DNA of 64,000 nucleotides from Leifsonia sp. C5G2 (GTDB lineage Bacteria; Actinomycetota; Actinomycetes; Actinomycetales; Microbacteriaceae): NCBI RefSeq assembly GCF_013359685.1, contig NZ_JABFMV010000008.1, positions 1 through 64,000 on the forward strand, read 5' to 3'. The stretch's first letter is position 1; each line of letters starts with the position of its first letter. Shown here piece by piece: positions 54,065 to 63,476 of the stretch. The position numbers and the translations under genes are program-made. The notes under the pieces were generated by a model, which saw nothing but the letters and a program-made list of their open reading frames with translations, ran no database searches and was not told where the DNA came from.

Positions 54065-55426
54065 ATGCCCCGCCTTTTCGGAACCGACGGCGTTCGCGGT
54101 CTCGCGAACGGCAGTCTCACCGCCGACCTGGCGCTCGGCCTTGCGCAGTCAGCTGCAGCTGTACTGACGCAAGGCCGAAGCGCCGAGGCGCGCCGCGCAG
54201 CCGGCAAGCGCCCGACGGCCATCGTCGCCCGTGACCCCCGCGTCTCGGGCGAGTTCCTCTCCGCCGCCGTCGCCGCCGGGCTCGCCAGCTCCGGCATCGA
54301 CGTGTTCGACGCGGGAGTCATCCCCACCCCGGCTGCGGCCTTCCTGATCTCCGACTTCGACGCCGACTTCGGGGTGATGGTGTCCGCCTCGCACAACCCG
54401 GCGCCCGACAACGGGATCAAGATCTTCGCCCGCGGCGGCACCAAGCTGCCCGACATCGTCGAGGATCGCATCGAGCAGCACCTCGACCTCGACAAGCTGA
54501 CCCCGACCGGGGCCGATGTCGGCCGTATCCGCCGCTTCGCCGACGCCGAGGACCGCTACGTTCTCCACCTCCTGGCGAGCCTGCCGCATCGGCTCGACGG
54601 GATCCACGTGGTGCTCGACTGCGCCCACGGCGCGGCCGCCGGCGTCTCGCCCGAGGTCTTCACCGACGCCGGCGCGCGCGTCACCGTCATCGGCGACGCC
54701 CCCGACGGGATGAACATCAACGACGGGGTCGGCTCGACCCACCTCGACAACCTGGCGAAGGCCGTCCTGGCCGCCGGGGCGGACGTCGGCATCGCCCATG
54801 ACGGCGACGCGGACCGCTGCCTCGCGATCGACGCGGACGGCAACATCGTCGACGGCGACCAGATCATGGCGATCCTCGCCGTCGGGATGAAGGAGCGCGG
54901 CAAGCTGCGCGACGACACCCTCGTGGCGACCGTGATGAGCAACCTGGGCCTGAAGCTCGCCATGCGCGACAACGGGATCCGCGTGGTCGAGACGGCTGTC
55001 GGCGACCGCTACGTGCTCGAGGAGATGAACGAGAACGACTACTCGCTCGGCGGCGAGCAGTCGGGTCACGTCATCATGCGCGAGTTCGCGACGACCGGCG
55101 ACGGCATCCTCACCGGCCTCCACCTCCTCTCGGAGATGGCCAGGACCGGGAAGACGCTCGCCGAGCTGGCGAAGGTGATGACGGTGTACCCGCAGGTCAT
55201 GGTCAACGTGAAGGGCGTGGACCACCACGCCGTGCACACCGACGAGGGCCTCCGCACGGCGGTCCGCACGGCGGAGAGCGCGCTGGGCGACACCGGCCGC
55301 GTGCTGCTGCGACCGTCCGGCACCGAGCCGCTGGTCCGCGTGATGGTGGAGGCGTCCGATCAGGTCACCGCGGAGCGGCTCGCGAACGAGCTCGCCGACG
55401 TGGTGCGGGAGCGGCTGGCGCTCTAG
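54065..55426 (+). CDS. glmM: Phosphoglucosamine mutase
   Basis: Converts glucosamine-6-phosphate to glucosamine-1-phosphate for UDP-GlcNAc and peptidoglycan. 453 residues. Starts [15 protein letters not shown]. The phosphoserine loop is [14 protein letters not shown], the metal loop DGDADRCL, and the sugar-binding loop GGEQSGH. TAGGCT ends 7 bases before the ATG and no Shine-Dalgarno site is seen, so the message may be leaderless. The early part of the gene contains a 44-base palindrome. Confidence 0.97.
   Translation: MPRLFGTDGVRGLANGSLTADLALGLAQSAAAVLTQGRSAEARRAAGKRPTAIVARDPRVSGEFLSAAVAAGLASSGIDVFDAGVIPTPAAAFLISDFDADFGVMVSASHNPAPDNGIKIFARGGTKLPDIVEDRIEQHLDLDKLTPTGADVGRIRRFADAEDRYVLHLLASLPHRLDGIHVVLDCAHGAAAGVSPEVFTDAGARVTVIGDAPDGMNINDGVGSTHLDNLAKAVLAAGADVGIAHDGDADRCLAIDADGNIVDGDQIMAILAVGMKERGKLRDDTLVATVMSNLGLKLAMRDNGIRVVETAVGDRYVLEEMNENDYSLGGEQSGHVIMREFATTGDGILTGLHLLSEMARTGKTLAELAKVMTVYPQVMVNVKGVDHHAVHTDEGLRTAVRTAESALGDTGRVLLRPSGTEPLVRVMVEASDQVTAERLANELADVVRERLAL
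54135..54178. repeat. 44-base palindrome inside glmM
   Basis: TCGGCCTTGCG (54135-54145) is complementary to CGCAAGGCCGA (54168-54178). Inside it CAGT and ACTG pair, and the centre CAGCTGCAGCTG is itself a palindrome. It encodes [16 protein letters not shown] of GlmM, about 24-38 codons from the start. Confidence 0.6.
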
Positions 55427-55444
55427 CCGCATCCGTTCGCCCGC

Positions 55445-55512
55445 GTCTGCGCCGGTTCGGAACGAGTGCGCCTGCGCGCGCAGCCGCAATCGTTCCGAGC
55501 GGCCGCAGTCGC
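55445..55512. repeat. Dispersed palindromic repeat, copy D
   Basis: 68 bases starting GTCTGCGCCGG and ending GGCCGCAGTCGC. Inner arms GGAACGA.TGCG/CGCA.TCGTTCC flank a GC-rich centre. Lies between the convergent glmM and XRE genes, as copy A does between its convergent pair. Confidence 0.72.
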
Positions 55513-55521
55513 GGCCTGCGG

Positions 55522-55830
55522 TCAGCGGCCCTCTTCGGCCCGGCGGGCCGCGATGAAGTCGGCGACGGAGTAGGCGCGGGCGTGCTGCGGCAGCATGCCA
55601 TCGCCGTACAGGCCGGCCATCAGCTCCGCGGGGTCGGTGTCGAGCGCCGTGGCGATGCGCACGATGGTGTGCAGTTCGGAGTTGGCCTCGCCGCGCTCCA
55701 CCCGCCCGAAGTTCGTCACGTGCATGTCGGCGAGGTTGGCGATCTCCTCCTGGCTCATCCCGAGAGCGACGCGGGCGGTTCGGACGCGCTGGCCGAAGAG
55801 TTCGGCGGCGCGGGAGCGAGGGGTCGGCAT
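55522..55830 (-). CDS. Small XRE-family regulator, paralogue 1
   Basis: 102 residues. Helix-turn-helix of the Cro/C1 type covers about 12-68 (GMSQEEIANLADMHVTNFGR), followed by LMAGLYGDGMLP and YSVADFIAARRAE. About three-quarters identical by eye to the next gene. TAGGCA ends 6 bases before the ATG, suggesting a leaderless message. Targets unknown. Confidence 0.88.
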   Translation of the reverse strand: MPTPRSRAAELFGQRVRTARVALGMSQEEIANLADMHVTNFGRVERGEANSELHTIVRIATALDTDPAELMAGLYGDGMLPQHARAYSVADFIAARRAEEGR

Positions 55831-55915
55831 GCTTCATGCCTACCGAATGCCTGCATTCCCGACCAGAGCGTCTACGTCCGTGGCTCACAGCACTGAGGTG
55901 TAAGAGCCAGGTCGG

Positions 55916-56221
55916 TCATTCGGGCTGCGCGCGCTGCGCGGCGACGAAATCGGCGACCGAGTAGGACCGCGAGCGGTCCGGGAGCATCTCGGTGCCGTAC
56001 AGGCCGGCCATCAGGACCGCCGGATCGACGTTCAGCGCCGTCGCGATGCGGACGATGGTGTGCAGCTCGGAGTTCGCCTCGCCGCGCTCGATCCGGCCGA
56101 AGTTCGTGACGTGCATGCCGGCCAGGTTGGCGATGTCCTCCTGGCTCATACCGAGCGCGATGCGGGCCTCGCGCACGCGTCTGCCGAGGATGTCTGCGGC
56201 CCGGGAGCGTGGTACTGGCAT
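55916..56221 (-). CDS. Small XRE-family regulator, paralogue 2
   Basis: 101 residues, same plan as its neighbour: MPVPRSRAADILGRRVREAR, then GMSQEDIANLAGMHVTNFGR, then LMAGLYGTEMLP and YSVADFVAAQRAQ. A tandem duplication, since the two lie head to tail 85 bases apart. TAGACA ends 6 bases before the ATG. The upstream regions of the two genes are also alike (CCAGAGC and nearby), so both promoters were copied. Confidence 0.88.
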   Translation of the reverse strand: MPVPRSRAADILGRRVREARIALGMSQEDIANLAGMHVTNFGRIERGEANSELHTIVRIATALNVDPAVLMAGLYGTEMLPDRSRSYSVADFVAAQRAQPE

Positions 56222-56301
56222 ACCTCATGTCTATGGCATTGCCGCATCGCGGGCCAGAGCACCTCGACCTCGCGCGTCCGGACCCCAGGCAGAGGGGCGG
56301 G

Positions 56302-57240
56302 TCAGAGCTTTCGCAGCAGAACGGAGCTCACCGCGTGTTCCGAATCCTTGCGCAGGACGAGCTTCGCCCGCGACCGCGTCGGGCGGATGTTCTGCACCAG
56401 GTTCGGCTCGTTGATGCTCGTCCAGATGCTGGCGGCACGCGCACGCGCCTCATCCTCGGTCAGTTCGGCGTACCGGTGGAAGTACGACTTCGGGTTCGCG
56501 AACGCCCCGCGCTGCAGCTTCAGGAAGCGCTCCTCGTACCAGTGCGCGATGTCGCGCTGCCGGGCGTCGACGTACACCGAGAAGTCGAACAGGTCGCTCA
56601 CGGCGAGCCGGTTTCCGCCGCCCGCGGGCTGCAGCACGTTGAGGCCCTCGACGATCAGGACGTCCGGGCGGCGCACGACGATCTCCGCGTCCGGCACGAT
56701 GTCGTAGCTGAGATGCGAGTAGAACGGGGCGCGAACCTCCGGCGCCCCGCTCTTGACGGCGGTGACGAAGCGCAGCAGCGCCTTGCGGTCGTACGACTCG
56801 GGGAAGCCCTTGCGCTCCATCAGCCCGCGGCGCTGCAGTTCGGCGTTGGGGAGCAGGAACCCGTCGGTGGTCACCAGCTCGACCCGGGGCGTGTCGTCCC
56901 AGCGCGAGAGCAGCTCGCGCAACAGCCGGGCGATGGTCGACTTGCCGACGGCGACCGACCCGGCGACGCCGATGACGAACGGGGTGCTCGCCGCGCGCTC
57001 GCCCAGGAAGTCGCTGGTCGCCCTGTGCAACTGCTTCGTTCCGGCGACGTACAGGTTGAGCAGTCGGCTCAGGGGGAGGTAGACCTCCTCGACCTCGCGC
57101 ATGTCGAGCGGATCGCCGAGACCGCGCAACTGCACGATCTCCGTCTCCTGCAGCGGGAGGCGGGTGTTCTGCGCCAGTTCCGCCCAGTCGGCCCTGCTGA
57201 GCTCGACGAAGGGGGTGGAGGAGTCGCCGTGGGGGAGCAT
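56302..57240 (-). CDS. coaA: Pantothenate kinase, type I
   Basis: First step of coenzyme A synthesis. 312 residues. P-loop [17 protein letters not shown] near 88-104, then [10 protein letters not shown], and [20 protein letters not shown]. Typical of the CoA-feedback-inhibited bacterial enzyme. Divergent from glmS across a 66-base region. TAGACT is 9 bases before the ATG. Confidence 0.96.
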   Translation of the reverse strand: MLPHGDSSTPFVELSRADWAELAQNTRLPLQETEIVQLRGLGDPLDMREVEEVYLPLSRLLNLYVAGTKQLHRATSDFLGERAASTPFVIGVAGSVAVGKSTIARLLRELLSRWDDTPRVELVTTDGFLLPNAELQRRGLMERKGFPESYDRKALLRFVTAVKSGAPEVRAPFYSHLSYDIVPDAEIVVRRPDVLIVEGLNVLQPAGGGNRLAVSDLFDFSVYVDARQRDIAHWYEERFLKLQRGAFANPKSYFHRYAELTEDEARARAASIWTSINEPNLVQNIRPTRSRAKLVLRKDSEHAVSSVLLRKL

Positions 57241-57306
57241 AGGGCACCCAGTCTAGGGGTGCGCTCCCAGCGGGTCCGCACCTGGACCCACGGTAGACTC
57301 GGGTGC
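57241..57306. promoter_or_regulatory. Divergent promoter region coaA/glmS
   Basis: 66 bases with the same short element on both strands: TAGACT-CGGGTGC-ATG toward glmS (57294-57309) and TAGACT-GGGTGCCCT-ATG toward coaA. Each would be a -10 box almost touching the start codon, so both messages could be leaderless or nearly so. No Shine-Dalgarno site is present on either side. Confidence 0.55.
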
Positions 57307-59157
57307 ATGTGTGGAATCGTGGGGTACGTCGGTACCGACAAGAGCCTCGAGGTGCTGCTCGGTGGCCTGAAGCGCCTGGAATACCGCGGCTACGACTCGG
57401 CGGGCATCGCCGTGATCGGCCCGGACGGGGCCCTGGGCACCGCGAAGAAGGCCGGGAAGCTCTCCGTGCTGACCGAGGACCTGCAGGAGCACCCCATCCC
57501 GAACGGGCAGACCGGCATCGGGCACACCCGCTGGGCGACGCACGGCGGCCCGACCGACGTGAACGCCCACCCGCACCTGGGTGACGACGGCCGTCTCGCC
57601 GTCATCCACAACGGCATCATCGAGAATTTCGCGACACTGAAGGACGAGCTGCTCGCCGACGGCTTCGCCTTCGAGTCGGAGACCGACACCGAGGTCGCCG
57701 CCGTGCTCCTCGGCCGCGAGTACCGCCGTACGGGCGACCTGCCGCAGGCGTTCCAGAGCGTCGTCTCGCGTCTGGAGGGCGCCTTCACGCTGCTGGCCAT
57801 GCACCAGGACCAGCCGCACGTCGTCGTCGGCGCGCGCCGCAACTCGCCGCTCGTCATCGGCCTCGGCGACGGGGAGAACTTCCTCGGCTCCGACGTCGCC
57901 GCCTTCGTCGAGCACACCCGCCGGGCGATGGCGATCGGTCAGGACCAGATCGTGACCATCACGCCCGACAGCGTGACCGTCACCGACTTCGCGGGCGCTC
58001 CCGTCGAGGTGGAGCCGTTCGAGGTGGCGTGGGACGCCTCCGCCGCCGAGAAGGGCGGCTGGTCGTCGTTCATGGCGAAGGAGATCGCCGAGGAGCCCGA
58101 CGCGGTCGCGAACACCCTCCGCGGCCGGATCGTGGGCGAGACCGTGCACATCCCCGAGCTCGACGCGCTCGGCGACGACTACTTCGCCGGGATCGACCGC
58201 ATCACGATCATCGCCTGCGGCACCGCCGCCTATGCCGGTGTCGTCGGCAGCTACGCCATCGAGAAGTGGGCTCGCGTGCCCGTGACGGTCGAGCTCAGCC
58301 ACGAGTTCCGCTACCGGGAGCCTGTGCTCACCGACGGCACGCTCGTCATCTCCATCAGCCAGTCCGGCGAGACGATGGACACGCTGATGGCCGTCAAGTA
58401 CGCCCGCGAGGCCGGCGCGAAGGCCATCTCCGTCTGCAACACGCAGGGTGCGACCATCCCGCGCGAGTCCGACGCCGCCCTCTACACGCATGCGGGCCCG
58501 GAGGTCGCGGTCGCCTCGACCAAGGCGTTCGTCGCCCAGATCACGGCGCTGTACCTCTTCGGTCTGCACCTGGCCCGCATCCGCGGCACGCTGACGGATG
58601 CGCAGCAGCGCGACGCCATCGACGAGCTGCAGCAGATCCCGGAGAAGATCGCGACCGTGCTCGAGTCGCACGCCGAGATCGCGCAGCTGGCCAAGTGGAT
58701 GTCGGACACCCGCTCCGTGCTGTTCCTCGGCCGTCACGTCGGCTACCCGATCGCGCTGGAGGGTGCGCTCAAGCTCAAGGAGCTGGCCTACATCCACGCC
58801 GAGGGCTTCGCCGCGGGAGAGCTGAAGCACGGCCCGATCGCGCTGATCGAGCCGGGTCAGCCCGTGTTCGTCGTGGTGCCCAGCCCGCGCTGGTCGGACG
58901 AGCTGCACAAGAAGGTCGTCTCGAACATCCAGGAGATCCGCGCCCGCGGCGCCCGCGTCATCGCGATCGCCGAGGCCGGAGACGCGGCCGTGCTGCCGTT
59001 CGCCGACGAGGTCATCCGCATCCCGCTCGCCGCTCCGCTGTTCGAGCCGCTGCTCGCGGTCATCCCGCTGCAGGTCTTCGCGATGGAGCTCTCCGCCGCA
59101 AAGGGCCTCGACGTCGACCAGCCGCGCAACCTGGCCAAGTCCGTCACCGTGGAGTGA
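57307..59157 (+). CDS. glmS: Glutamine-fructose-6-phosphate aminotransferase (isomerising)
   Basis: Makes glucosamine-6-phosphate, the substrate of GlmM in this window. 616 residues. The glutaminase domain begins MCGIVGYVG with Cys as nucleophile after Met removal, and has HTRWATHG. Two SIS sugar-isomerase domains follow ([45 protein letters not shown]), and the C-terminus ends [13 protein letters not shown]. No ribozyme or obvious leader: the candidate -10 lies 7 bases from the ATG. Confidence 0.97.
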   Translation: MCGIVGYVGTDKSLEVLLGGLKRLEYRGYDSAGIAVIGPDGALGTAKKAGKLSVLTEDLQEHPIPNGQTGIGHTRWATHGGPTDVNAHPHLGDDGRLAVIHNGIIENFATLKDELLADGFAFESETDTEVAAVLLGREYRRTGDLPQAFQSVVSRLEGAFTLLAMHQDQPHVVVGARRNSPLVIGLGDGENFLGSDVAAFVEHTRRAMAIGQDQIVTITPDSVTVTDFAGAPVEVEPFEVAWDASAAEKGGWSSFMAKEIAEEPDAVANTLRGRIVGETVHIPELDALGDDYFAGIDRITIIACGTAAYAGVVGSYAIEKWARVPVTVELSHEFRYREPVLTDGTLVISISQSGETMDTLMAVKYAREAGAKAISVCNTQGATIPRESDAALYTHAGPEVAVASTKAFVAQITALYLFGLHLARIRGTLTDAQQRDAIDELQQIPEKIATVLESHAEIAQLAKWMSDTRSVLFLGRHVGYPIALEGALKLKELAYIHAEGFAAGELKHGPIALIEPGQPVFVVVPSPRWSDELHKKVVSNIQEIRARGARVIAIAEAGDAAVLPFADEVIRIPLAAPLFEPLLAVIPLQVFAMELSAAKGLDVDQPRNLAKSVTVE

Positions 59158-59161
59158 TCCC

Positions 59162-59518
59162 ATGATCGCCGGCATCGGGGTCGACGTCGTCGACCTCGCC
59201 CGCTTCGAGCGGTCGATCGAGCGCACCCCGAAGCTGCGCGAGCGGCTGTTCACGGAGGCGGAGCGTCCGCTGGCGGTGCACTCGCTGGCGGCCCGGTTCG
59301 CTGCCAAGGAGGCGCTGATCAAGGCGCTCGGCGGCTCGGAGGGCGTGCGCTGGCACGACATGGAGATCGTCCCGGACGAGGAGAGGAACCCCGGTTTCGT
59401 GCTGCACAACGTGGTCGAGGCGCAGGTGCGCGAACGCGGCATCGTGCGCATCCACGTCTCGATGTCGCACGACGCCGGGGTGGCCACCGCGTTCGTCGTG
59501 ACGGAGTCGGCGCCGTGA
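59162..59518 (+). CDS. acpS: Holo-[acyl-carrier-protein] synthase
   Basis: 118 residues. Transfers phosphopantetheine from CoA to ACP. Starts [17 protein letters not shown], where the Asp binds Mg, and has [13 protein letters not shown] with the conserved Glu. Four bases after glmS. The stop overlaps the alr GTG. Confidence 0.96.
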   Translation: MIAGIGVDVVDLARFERSIERTPKLRERLFTEAERPLAVHSLAARFAAKEALIKALGGSEGVRWHDMEIVPDEERNPGFVLHNVVEAQVRERGIVRIHVSMSHDAGVATAFVVTESAP

Positions 59519-60636
59519 CCCCGGCGTTCCGCGAGCGCGTCGTCGACCTGGACGCGGTGACCGGCAACGTTCGGCGCCTGCGAGAGCTGGTGCCCACGCC
59601 CCACGCGATGGTGGTCGTCAAGGCCGACGCCTACGGGCACGGGGCGGTCGAATGCGCCCGGGCGGCGCTCGCCGGCGGCGCGGACTGGCTCGGGGTCGCC
59701 GAGATCGCCGAGGGTCTCGCCCTCCGCGAGGCCGGCATCACCGCTCCCGTGCTGGCCTGGCTGCACGACCCGGAGGACGACTTCGCCGAGGCCGTCCGCG
59801 CGCGCATCGATCTCGGTCTGTCGTCGCTCGTCCAGCTGGAGACCGCCGCGGCCGCCGGGGACGGCGAGACGCCGGTCGCCGTGCAGGTGAAGGTGGAGAC
59901 CGGCCTCAGCCGCAACGGTGTCGCCGAGCAGGACTGGGACGCCGTCTTCGCCCGGGCGCGCGAGCTCGAGGACGCGGGGCGGATCGTGGTGCGCGGCATC
60001 TTCTCACACCTCTCCAACGCGTCCCCGGAGGACGACCTCGCCGCGGTCGCGGTGTACGAGAGGGCGCTCGCGCGGGCCGAGGCCGCGGGACTGCAGCCGG
60101 AGCTGCGGCACCTCGCCGCCAGCGCCGCAGCGCTCTCCCTCCCGGAGGCGCGCTACGACCTGGTTCGCTTCGGCATCGCCGCCTACGGGCTGTCGCCCTT
60201 CGGCGGCGGGCACGGTGCCGAGCTGGGGCTGCGCCCGGCGATGACCGTGCGCGGGCGTGTGGCCGCCGTGCGACGGGTGCCGGCGGGAAAGGGCGTGTCG
60301 TACGACTACACGTACCGCACCACGGAGGAGACCACGCTGGCGCTGGTGCCGCTCGGGTACGCCGAGGGCATCCCGCGGCACGCGTCCAACCGCGCCCCGG
60401 TGTCGATCGGCGGCCGCACCTTCCGGATCAGCGGCCGGGTCGCGATGGACCAGTTCATCGTCGACGTGGGCGACTTGGAGGTGCAGGTCGGCGACGAGGT
60501 GGTGCTGTTCGGCGACCCGGCGACCGGCGTTCCGAGCGCGGACGACTGGGCCGAGGCGGCGGACACGATCAACTGGGAGATCGTCACGCGGCTCGGCGGC
60601 CGTCTCGCGCGGACCTTCGTCGGAGGCGCGGCGTGA
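59515..60636 (+). CDS. alr: Alanine racemase
   Basis: PLP enzyme that supplies D-Ala for peptidoglycan. 373 residues from the GTG overlapping acpS. PLP Lys at residue 36 in [10 protein letters not shown]; the second catalytic Tyr is in [21 protein letters not shown] and [10 protein letters not shown] are family motifs. The stop overlaps the tsaE start (GTGA). Confidence 0.97.
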   Translation: MTPAFRERVVDLDAVTGNVRRLRELVPTPHAMVVVKADAYGHGAVECARAALAGGADWLGVAEIAEGLALREAGITAPVLAWLHDPEDDFAEAVRARIDLGLSSLVQLETAAAAGDGETPVAVQVKVETGLSRNGVAEQDWDAVFARARELEDAGRIVVRGIFSHLSNASPEDDLAAVAVYERALARAEAAGLQPELRHLAASAAALSLPEARYDLVRFGIAAYGLSPFGGGHGAELGLRPAMTVRGRVAAVRRVPAGKGVSYDYTYRTTEETTLALVPLGYAEGIPRHASNRAPVSIGGRTFRISGRVAMDQFIVDVGDLEVQVGDEVVLFGDPATGVPSADDWAEAADTINWEIVTRLGGRLARTFVGGAA

Positions 60637-61160
60637 CCACGCGACGGATCGCCACGGCCGAGGGGATGCACGCCTTCGGCCGGGAGCTCGCGGGCGCGCT
60701 CCGCGCCGGCGACCTCGTCGTGCTGTCCGGACCGCTCGGCGCGGGCAAGACCACCCTCACCCGCGGCATCGGCGAAGGGCTGGGGGTGCGCGGCCCCGTG
60801 ACGAGCCCCACGTTCGTGCTCGCCCGCACGCACCCGAGCCTCACCGGAGGGGCGCCGCTCGTGCACGTGGACGCGTACCGGCTGTCCAGCGCGCTCGAAC
60901 TGGACGACCTCGACATCGACTTCGCCCGGTCCGTCGTCGTGGTCGAGTGGGGTGCCGGGATGCTGGACGGCGTCGCCGAGTCGTGGCTGGAGGTCGCGAT
61001 CGAACGGCCCACCGGCGCCGACGAGCGACGGGAGGCCGGAGACGCGCCCGACGCGGAGCAGGCGGACGAGGTCGGCGAGTCCGACGAGCCGCGCACGGTC
61101 ACGGTCACAGGGTACGGCCCCCGCTGGGCGGGCACGCCGGTCGTCGGCGATCCCGCTTAG
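60633..61160 (+). CDS. tsaE: tRNA threonylcarbamoyladenosine synthesis ATPase TsaE
   Basis: 175 residues. P-loop GPLGAGKTTLTRGIG near 33-47, TSPTFVLARTH, and VHVDAYRL. Works with TsaB and TsaD, encoded just downstream, in t6A37 formation. GTG start overlapping alr. A C-terminal acidic tail of about 40 residues is less conserved. Confidence 0.95.
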   Translation: MTTRRIATAEGMHAFGRELAGALRAGDLVVLSGPLGAGKTTLTRGIGEGLGVRGPVTSPTFVLARTHPSLTGGAPLVHVDAYRLSSALELDDLDIDFARSVVVVEWGAGMLDGVAESWLEVAIERPTGADERREAGDAPDAEQADEVGESDEPRTVTVTGYGPRWAGTPVVGDPA

Positions 61161-61169
61161 GCTGGAGGC

Positions 61170-61790
61170 ATGCTCCTCGCCATCGACACGTCCGCCGGCA
61201 CCAGCGTGGCAGTGGTGGACCGCGACGGCGGCGTGCTGTCGGAGGTCATCGAGACCGACACCATGCGCCACGCCGAGGTCATCGGCACGCTCATCGAGGA
61301 GGCCCTCACCGCCTCCGGCGTCGAGGTCCGTGCGCTGTCGGGCGTCGTCGCGGGAATGGGACCCGGTCCCTTCACGGGCCTGCGCGTCGGCATCGCCGCC
61401 GCCAAGGCCTTCGCGATCGGCGCAGGCAAGCCGCTGGTCCCGGTGGTCAGCCACGACGCCGTCGCCTACGACTGGTACGCCGAAGGCAACAGCGGTCCCG
61501 TGATCGTGGTGACGGACGCCCGGCGCCGCGAGCGGTACTGGACCGCGTATTCGGGCGCCGACGGCTTCGGCCTCCCGGTGCGCCTCGACGGGCCGGGACT
61601 GGCGAAGCCGGACGAGCTGCCGCATCCCGACCTCTCCCGGATCGACGCGCAGGTCGTGCCCGCCGGCCGGCTCGGCATGCTCGCCGAGCTGCGCTACGCG
61701 AACGGTCTGCCGATGGATGCCGACGAGGCGCTGTACCTGCGGTCGCCCGACGTGACGCTGTCCGCGGGACCGAAGCGGGTGACCGCGTGA
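61170..61790 (+). CDS. tsaB: tRNA threonylcarbamoyladenosine synthesis protein TsaB
   Basis: 206 residues. ASKHA-fold scaffold of the t6A complex: [20 protein letters not shown], then [20 protein letters not shown], a hallmark of TsaB. TAGGCT followed by GGAGGC precedes the ATG, so it may have an internal promoter as well as a ribosome binding site. Overlaps rimI by GTGA. Confidence 0.95.
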   Translation: MLLAIDTSAGTSVAVVDRDGGVLSEVIETDTMRHAEVIGTLIEEALTASGVEVRALSGVVAGMGPGPFTGLRVGIAAAKAFAIGAGKPLVPVVSHDAVAYDWYAEGNSGPVIVVTDARRRERYWTAYSGADGFGLPVRLDGPGLAKPDELPHPDLSRIDAQVVPAGRLGMLAELRYANGLPMDADEALYLRSPDVTLSAGPKRVTA

Positions 61791-62272
61791 CCGCCTACCA
61801 GCTGCGCCGGGCGCAGGCGGACGACGTGCCCGCGATCATGGAGCTGGAGCGGTCCATCTTCATCACCGACGCCTGGTCGGAGCGGTCGATGCTCTCCGAG
61901 GTGACGGGCGAGCACGGGTACTACCTGGTCGCGTTCGAGCCGGAGACGCCGGACCGCATCGACGGGTACGCCGGGCTGCTGGCGCCGCGCGGCGGGGCGG
62001 AGGGCGACATCCAGACCATCGCCGTGGCGCCGCACGCCCGCCGCCGCGGCCTCGGACGCACGCTCATGCTCGCGCTGATCGCCGAGACCCGGCGTCGCGG
62101 CGCGCGCGAGCTGTTCCTGGAGGTGCGCGCGGACAACCCCGGCGCCCAGACGCTGTACCGGGAGCTCGGCTTCGAGGAGATCGGCGTGCGGCCGCGCTAC
62201 TACCAGCCGGACGGGGTGGACGCGATCGTGATGCGTCTCGCCGTCCCGAACCCGGAGACCACCCTGGCATGA
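61787..62272 (+). CDS. rimI: Ribosomal-protein-alanine N-acetyltransferase RimI
   Basis: 161 residues. GNAT fold with [15 protein letters not shown] as acetyl-CoA motif and [19 protein letters not shown], plus GVDAIVM near the end. Acetylates S18 in E. coli, and is usually found between tsaB and tsaD, as here. GTG start. The stop overlaps the tsaD ATG. Confidence 0.93.
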   Translation: MTAYQLRRAQADDVPAIMELERSIFITDAWSERSMLSEVTGEHGYYLVAFEPETPDRIDGYAGLLAPRGGAEGDIQTIAVAPHARRRGLGRTLMLALIAETRRRGARELFLEVRADNPGAQTLYRELGFEEIGVRPRYYQPDGVDAIVMRLAVPNPETTLA

Positions 62273-63354
62273 CCCACCTCGACGCCTCTGCAGCCGGCCC
62301 CCTGGTGCTCGGCATCGAGACCTCCTGCGACGAGACCGGTGTCGGTATCGTCCGCGGCACGACCCTGCTCTCCAACACGATCGCCTCGTCGATGGAGGAG
62401 CACGCCCGGTATGGCGGCGTCGTCCCGGAGGTGGCCGCACGCGCACACCTGGAGGCGCTCGAGCCGACACTGCGGACGGCGGTCGACGACGCGGGCATCC
62501 GGCTGGCCGACGTGGATGCGATCGCCGTCACGAGCGGACCGGGCCTCTCCGGCGCGCTGATGGTCGGGGTCGGTGCGGCCAAGGCGCTCGCCGTGTCCCT
62601 CGGCAAGCCGCTGTACGCCGTCAACCACCTCGTCGGGCACGTCGGGGCCGACCTGCTCGACGCCTCCGGCGGGCCCGGTCACCCGGTGGAGCTGCCCACG
62701 ATCGCGCTGCTCGTCTCCGGCGGTCACACGTCGCTGCTGCTGGTGCGCGACCTGGTGTCCGACGTCCGGCTGCTCGGCGAGACGATCGACGACGCGGCGG
62801 GGGAGGCCTTCGACAAGGTCGCGCGCGTTCTCGGCCTGCCGTACCCCGGCGGCCCGCAGATCGACCGGGTCGCCGCGGACGGCGACCCGAAGGCGATCCG
62901 CTTCCCGCGGGGGCTCACCAAGCCCAAAGACCTGGAGCAGCACCGCTACGATTTCTCGTTCTCCGGCCTCAAGACGGCGGTCGCGCGCTGGGTCGAGCAG
63001 CGCCAGGACGCGGGCGAGGAGGTGCCGGTGGCCGACGTCGCCGCCTCCTTCCGCGAAGCGGTCGCCGACGTGCTCATCACCAAGGCGCTGGCGGCCTGCC
63101 GGGACTTCGACGTGCCGCGGCTGCTGCTGGGCGGCGGCGTCGTCGCCAATGCCCGCGTGCGTCGGCTGGCGATCGCGCGCGCAGCGGACGCGGGCGTCGC
63201 CCTGCGCATCCCGGCGCTCTCGCTGTGCACCGACAACGGGGCGATGATCGCGGCGCTCGGCGCGCAGCTGATCATGGCCGGGCACGGGCCGAGCGAGCTG
63301 ACCTTCTCCGCCGACTCCACCCTCCCGGTGACGGACATTCAGGTCATGCGCTGA
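62269..63354 (+). CDS. tsaD: tRNA threonylcarbamoyladenosine synthase catalytic subunit TsaD
   Basis: 361 residues. [12 protein letters not shown] near the N-terminus, the NHLVGH motif (His 120 and His 124, metal ligands), and [13 protein letters not shown] are all characteristic. Transfers the threonylcarbamoyl group to A37 of ANN-decoding tRNAs. Last gene of the glmS-to-tsaD run. Confidence 0.97.
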   Translation: MTHLDASAAGPLVLGIETSCDETGVGIVRGTTLLSNTIASSMEEHARYGGVVPEVAARAHLEALEPTLRTAVDDAGIRLADVDAIAVTSGPGLSGALMVGVGAAKALAVSLGKPLYAVNHLVGHVGADLLDASGGPGHPVELPTIALLVSGGHTSLLLVRDLVSDVRLLGETIDDAAGEAFDKVARVLGLPYPGGPQIDRVAADGDPKAIRFPRGLTKPKDLEQHRYDFSFSGLKTAVARWVEQRQDAGEEVPVADVAASFREAVADVLITKALAACRDFDVPRLLLGGGVVANARVRRLAIARAADAGVALRIPALSLCTDNGAMIAALGAQLIMAGHGPSELTFSADSTLPVTDIQVMR

Positions 63355-63362
63355 GAGGTGCG

Positions 63363-63392
63363 TTGACACCCCCGCGCGGGCCCTGCCACCAT
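63363..63392 (+). promoter_or_regulatory. Possible promoter of the 63477 gene
   Basis: A consensus TTGACA (63363-63368) is followed after 18 bases by CACCAT, a poor -10. The gene's AAGGAG site is at 63462-63467, so the leader would be about 75 bases. Confidence 0.35.
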
Positions 63393-63476
63393 GGAACAGA
63401 TACAGCGTTCTCTCAGGATCTTCCCTTCCCGTGAGGCGCCGACCGCACGCTTCCAGCACTGAAGGAGATGGGTCCC

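Noticed and set aside
14798-55512. Dispersed repeats as a CRISPR array
   Set aside because: The copies are far apart, mostly singletons, palindromic, and without regular spacers or cas genes.
57253-59766. 837-codon minus-strand frame opposite glmS
   Set aside because: Antisense shadow crossing glmS, acpS and the start of alr.
63461-63470. ATG at 63468 as start of the last gene
   Set aside because: It touches the AAGGAG site; the ATG at 63477 in the same frame has proper spacing.
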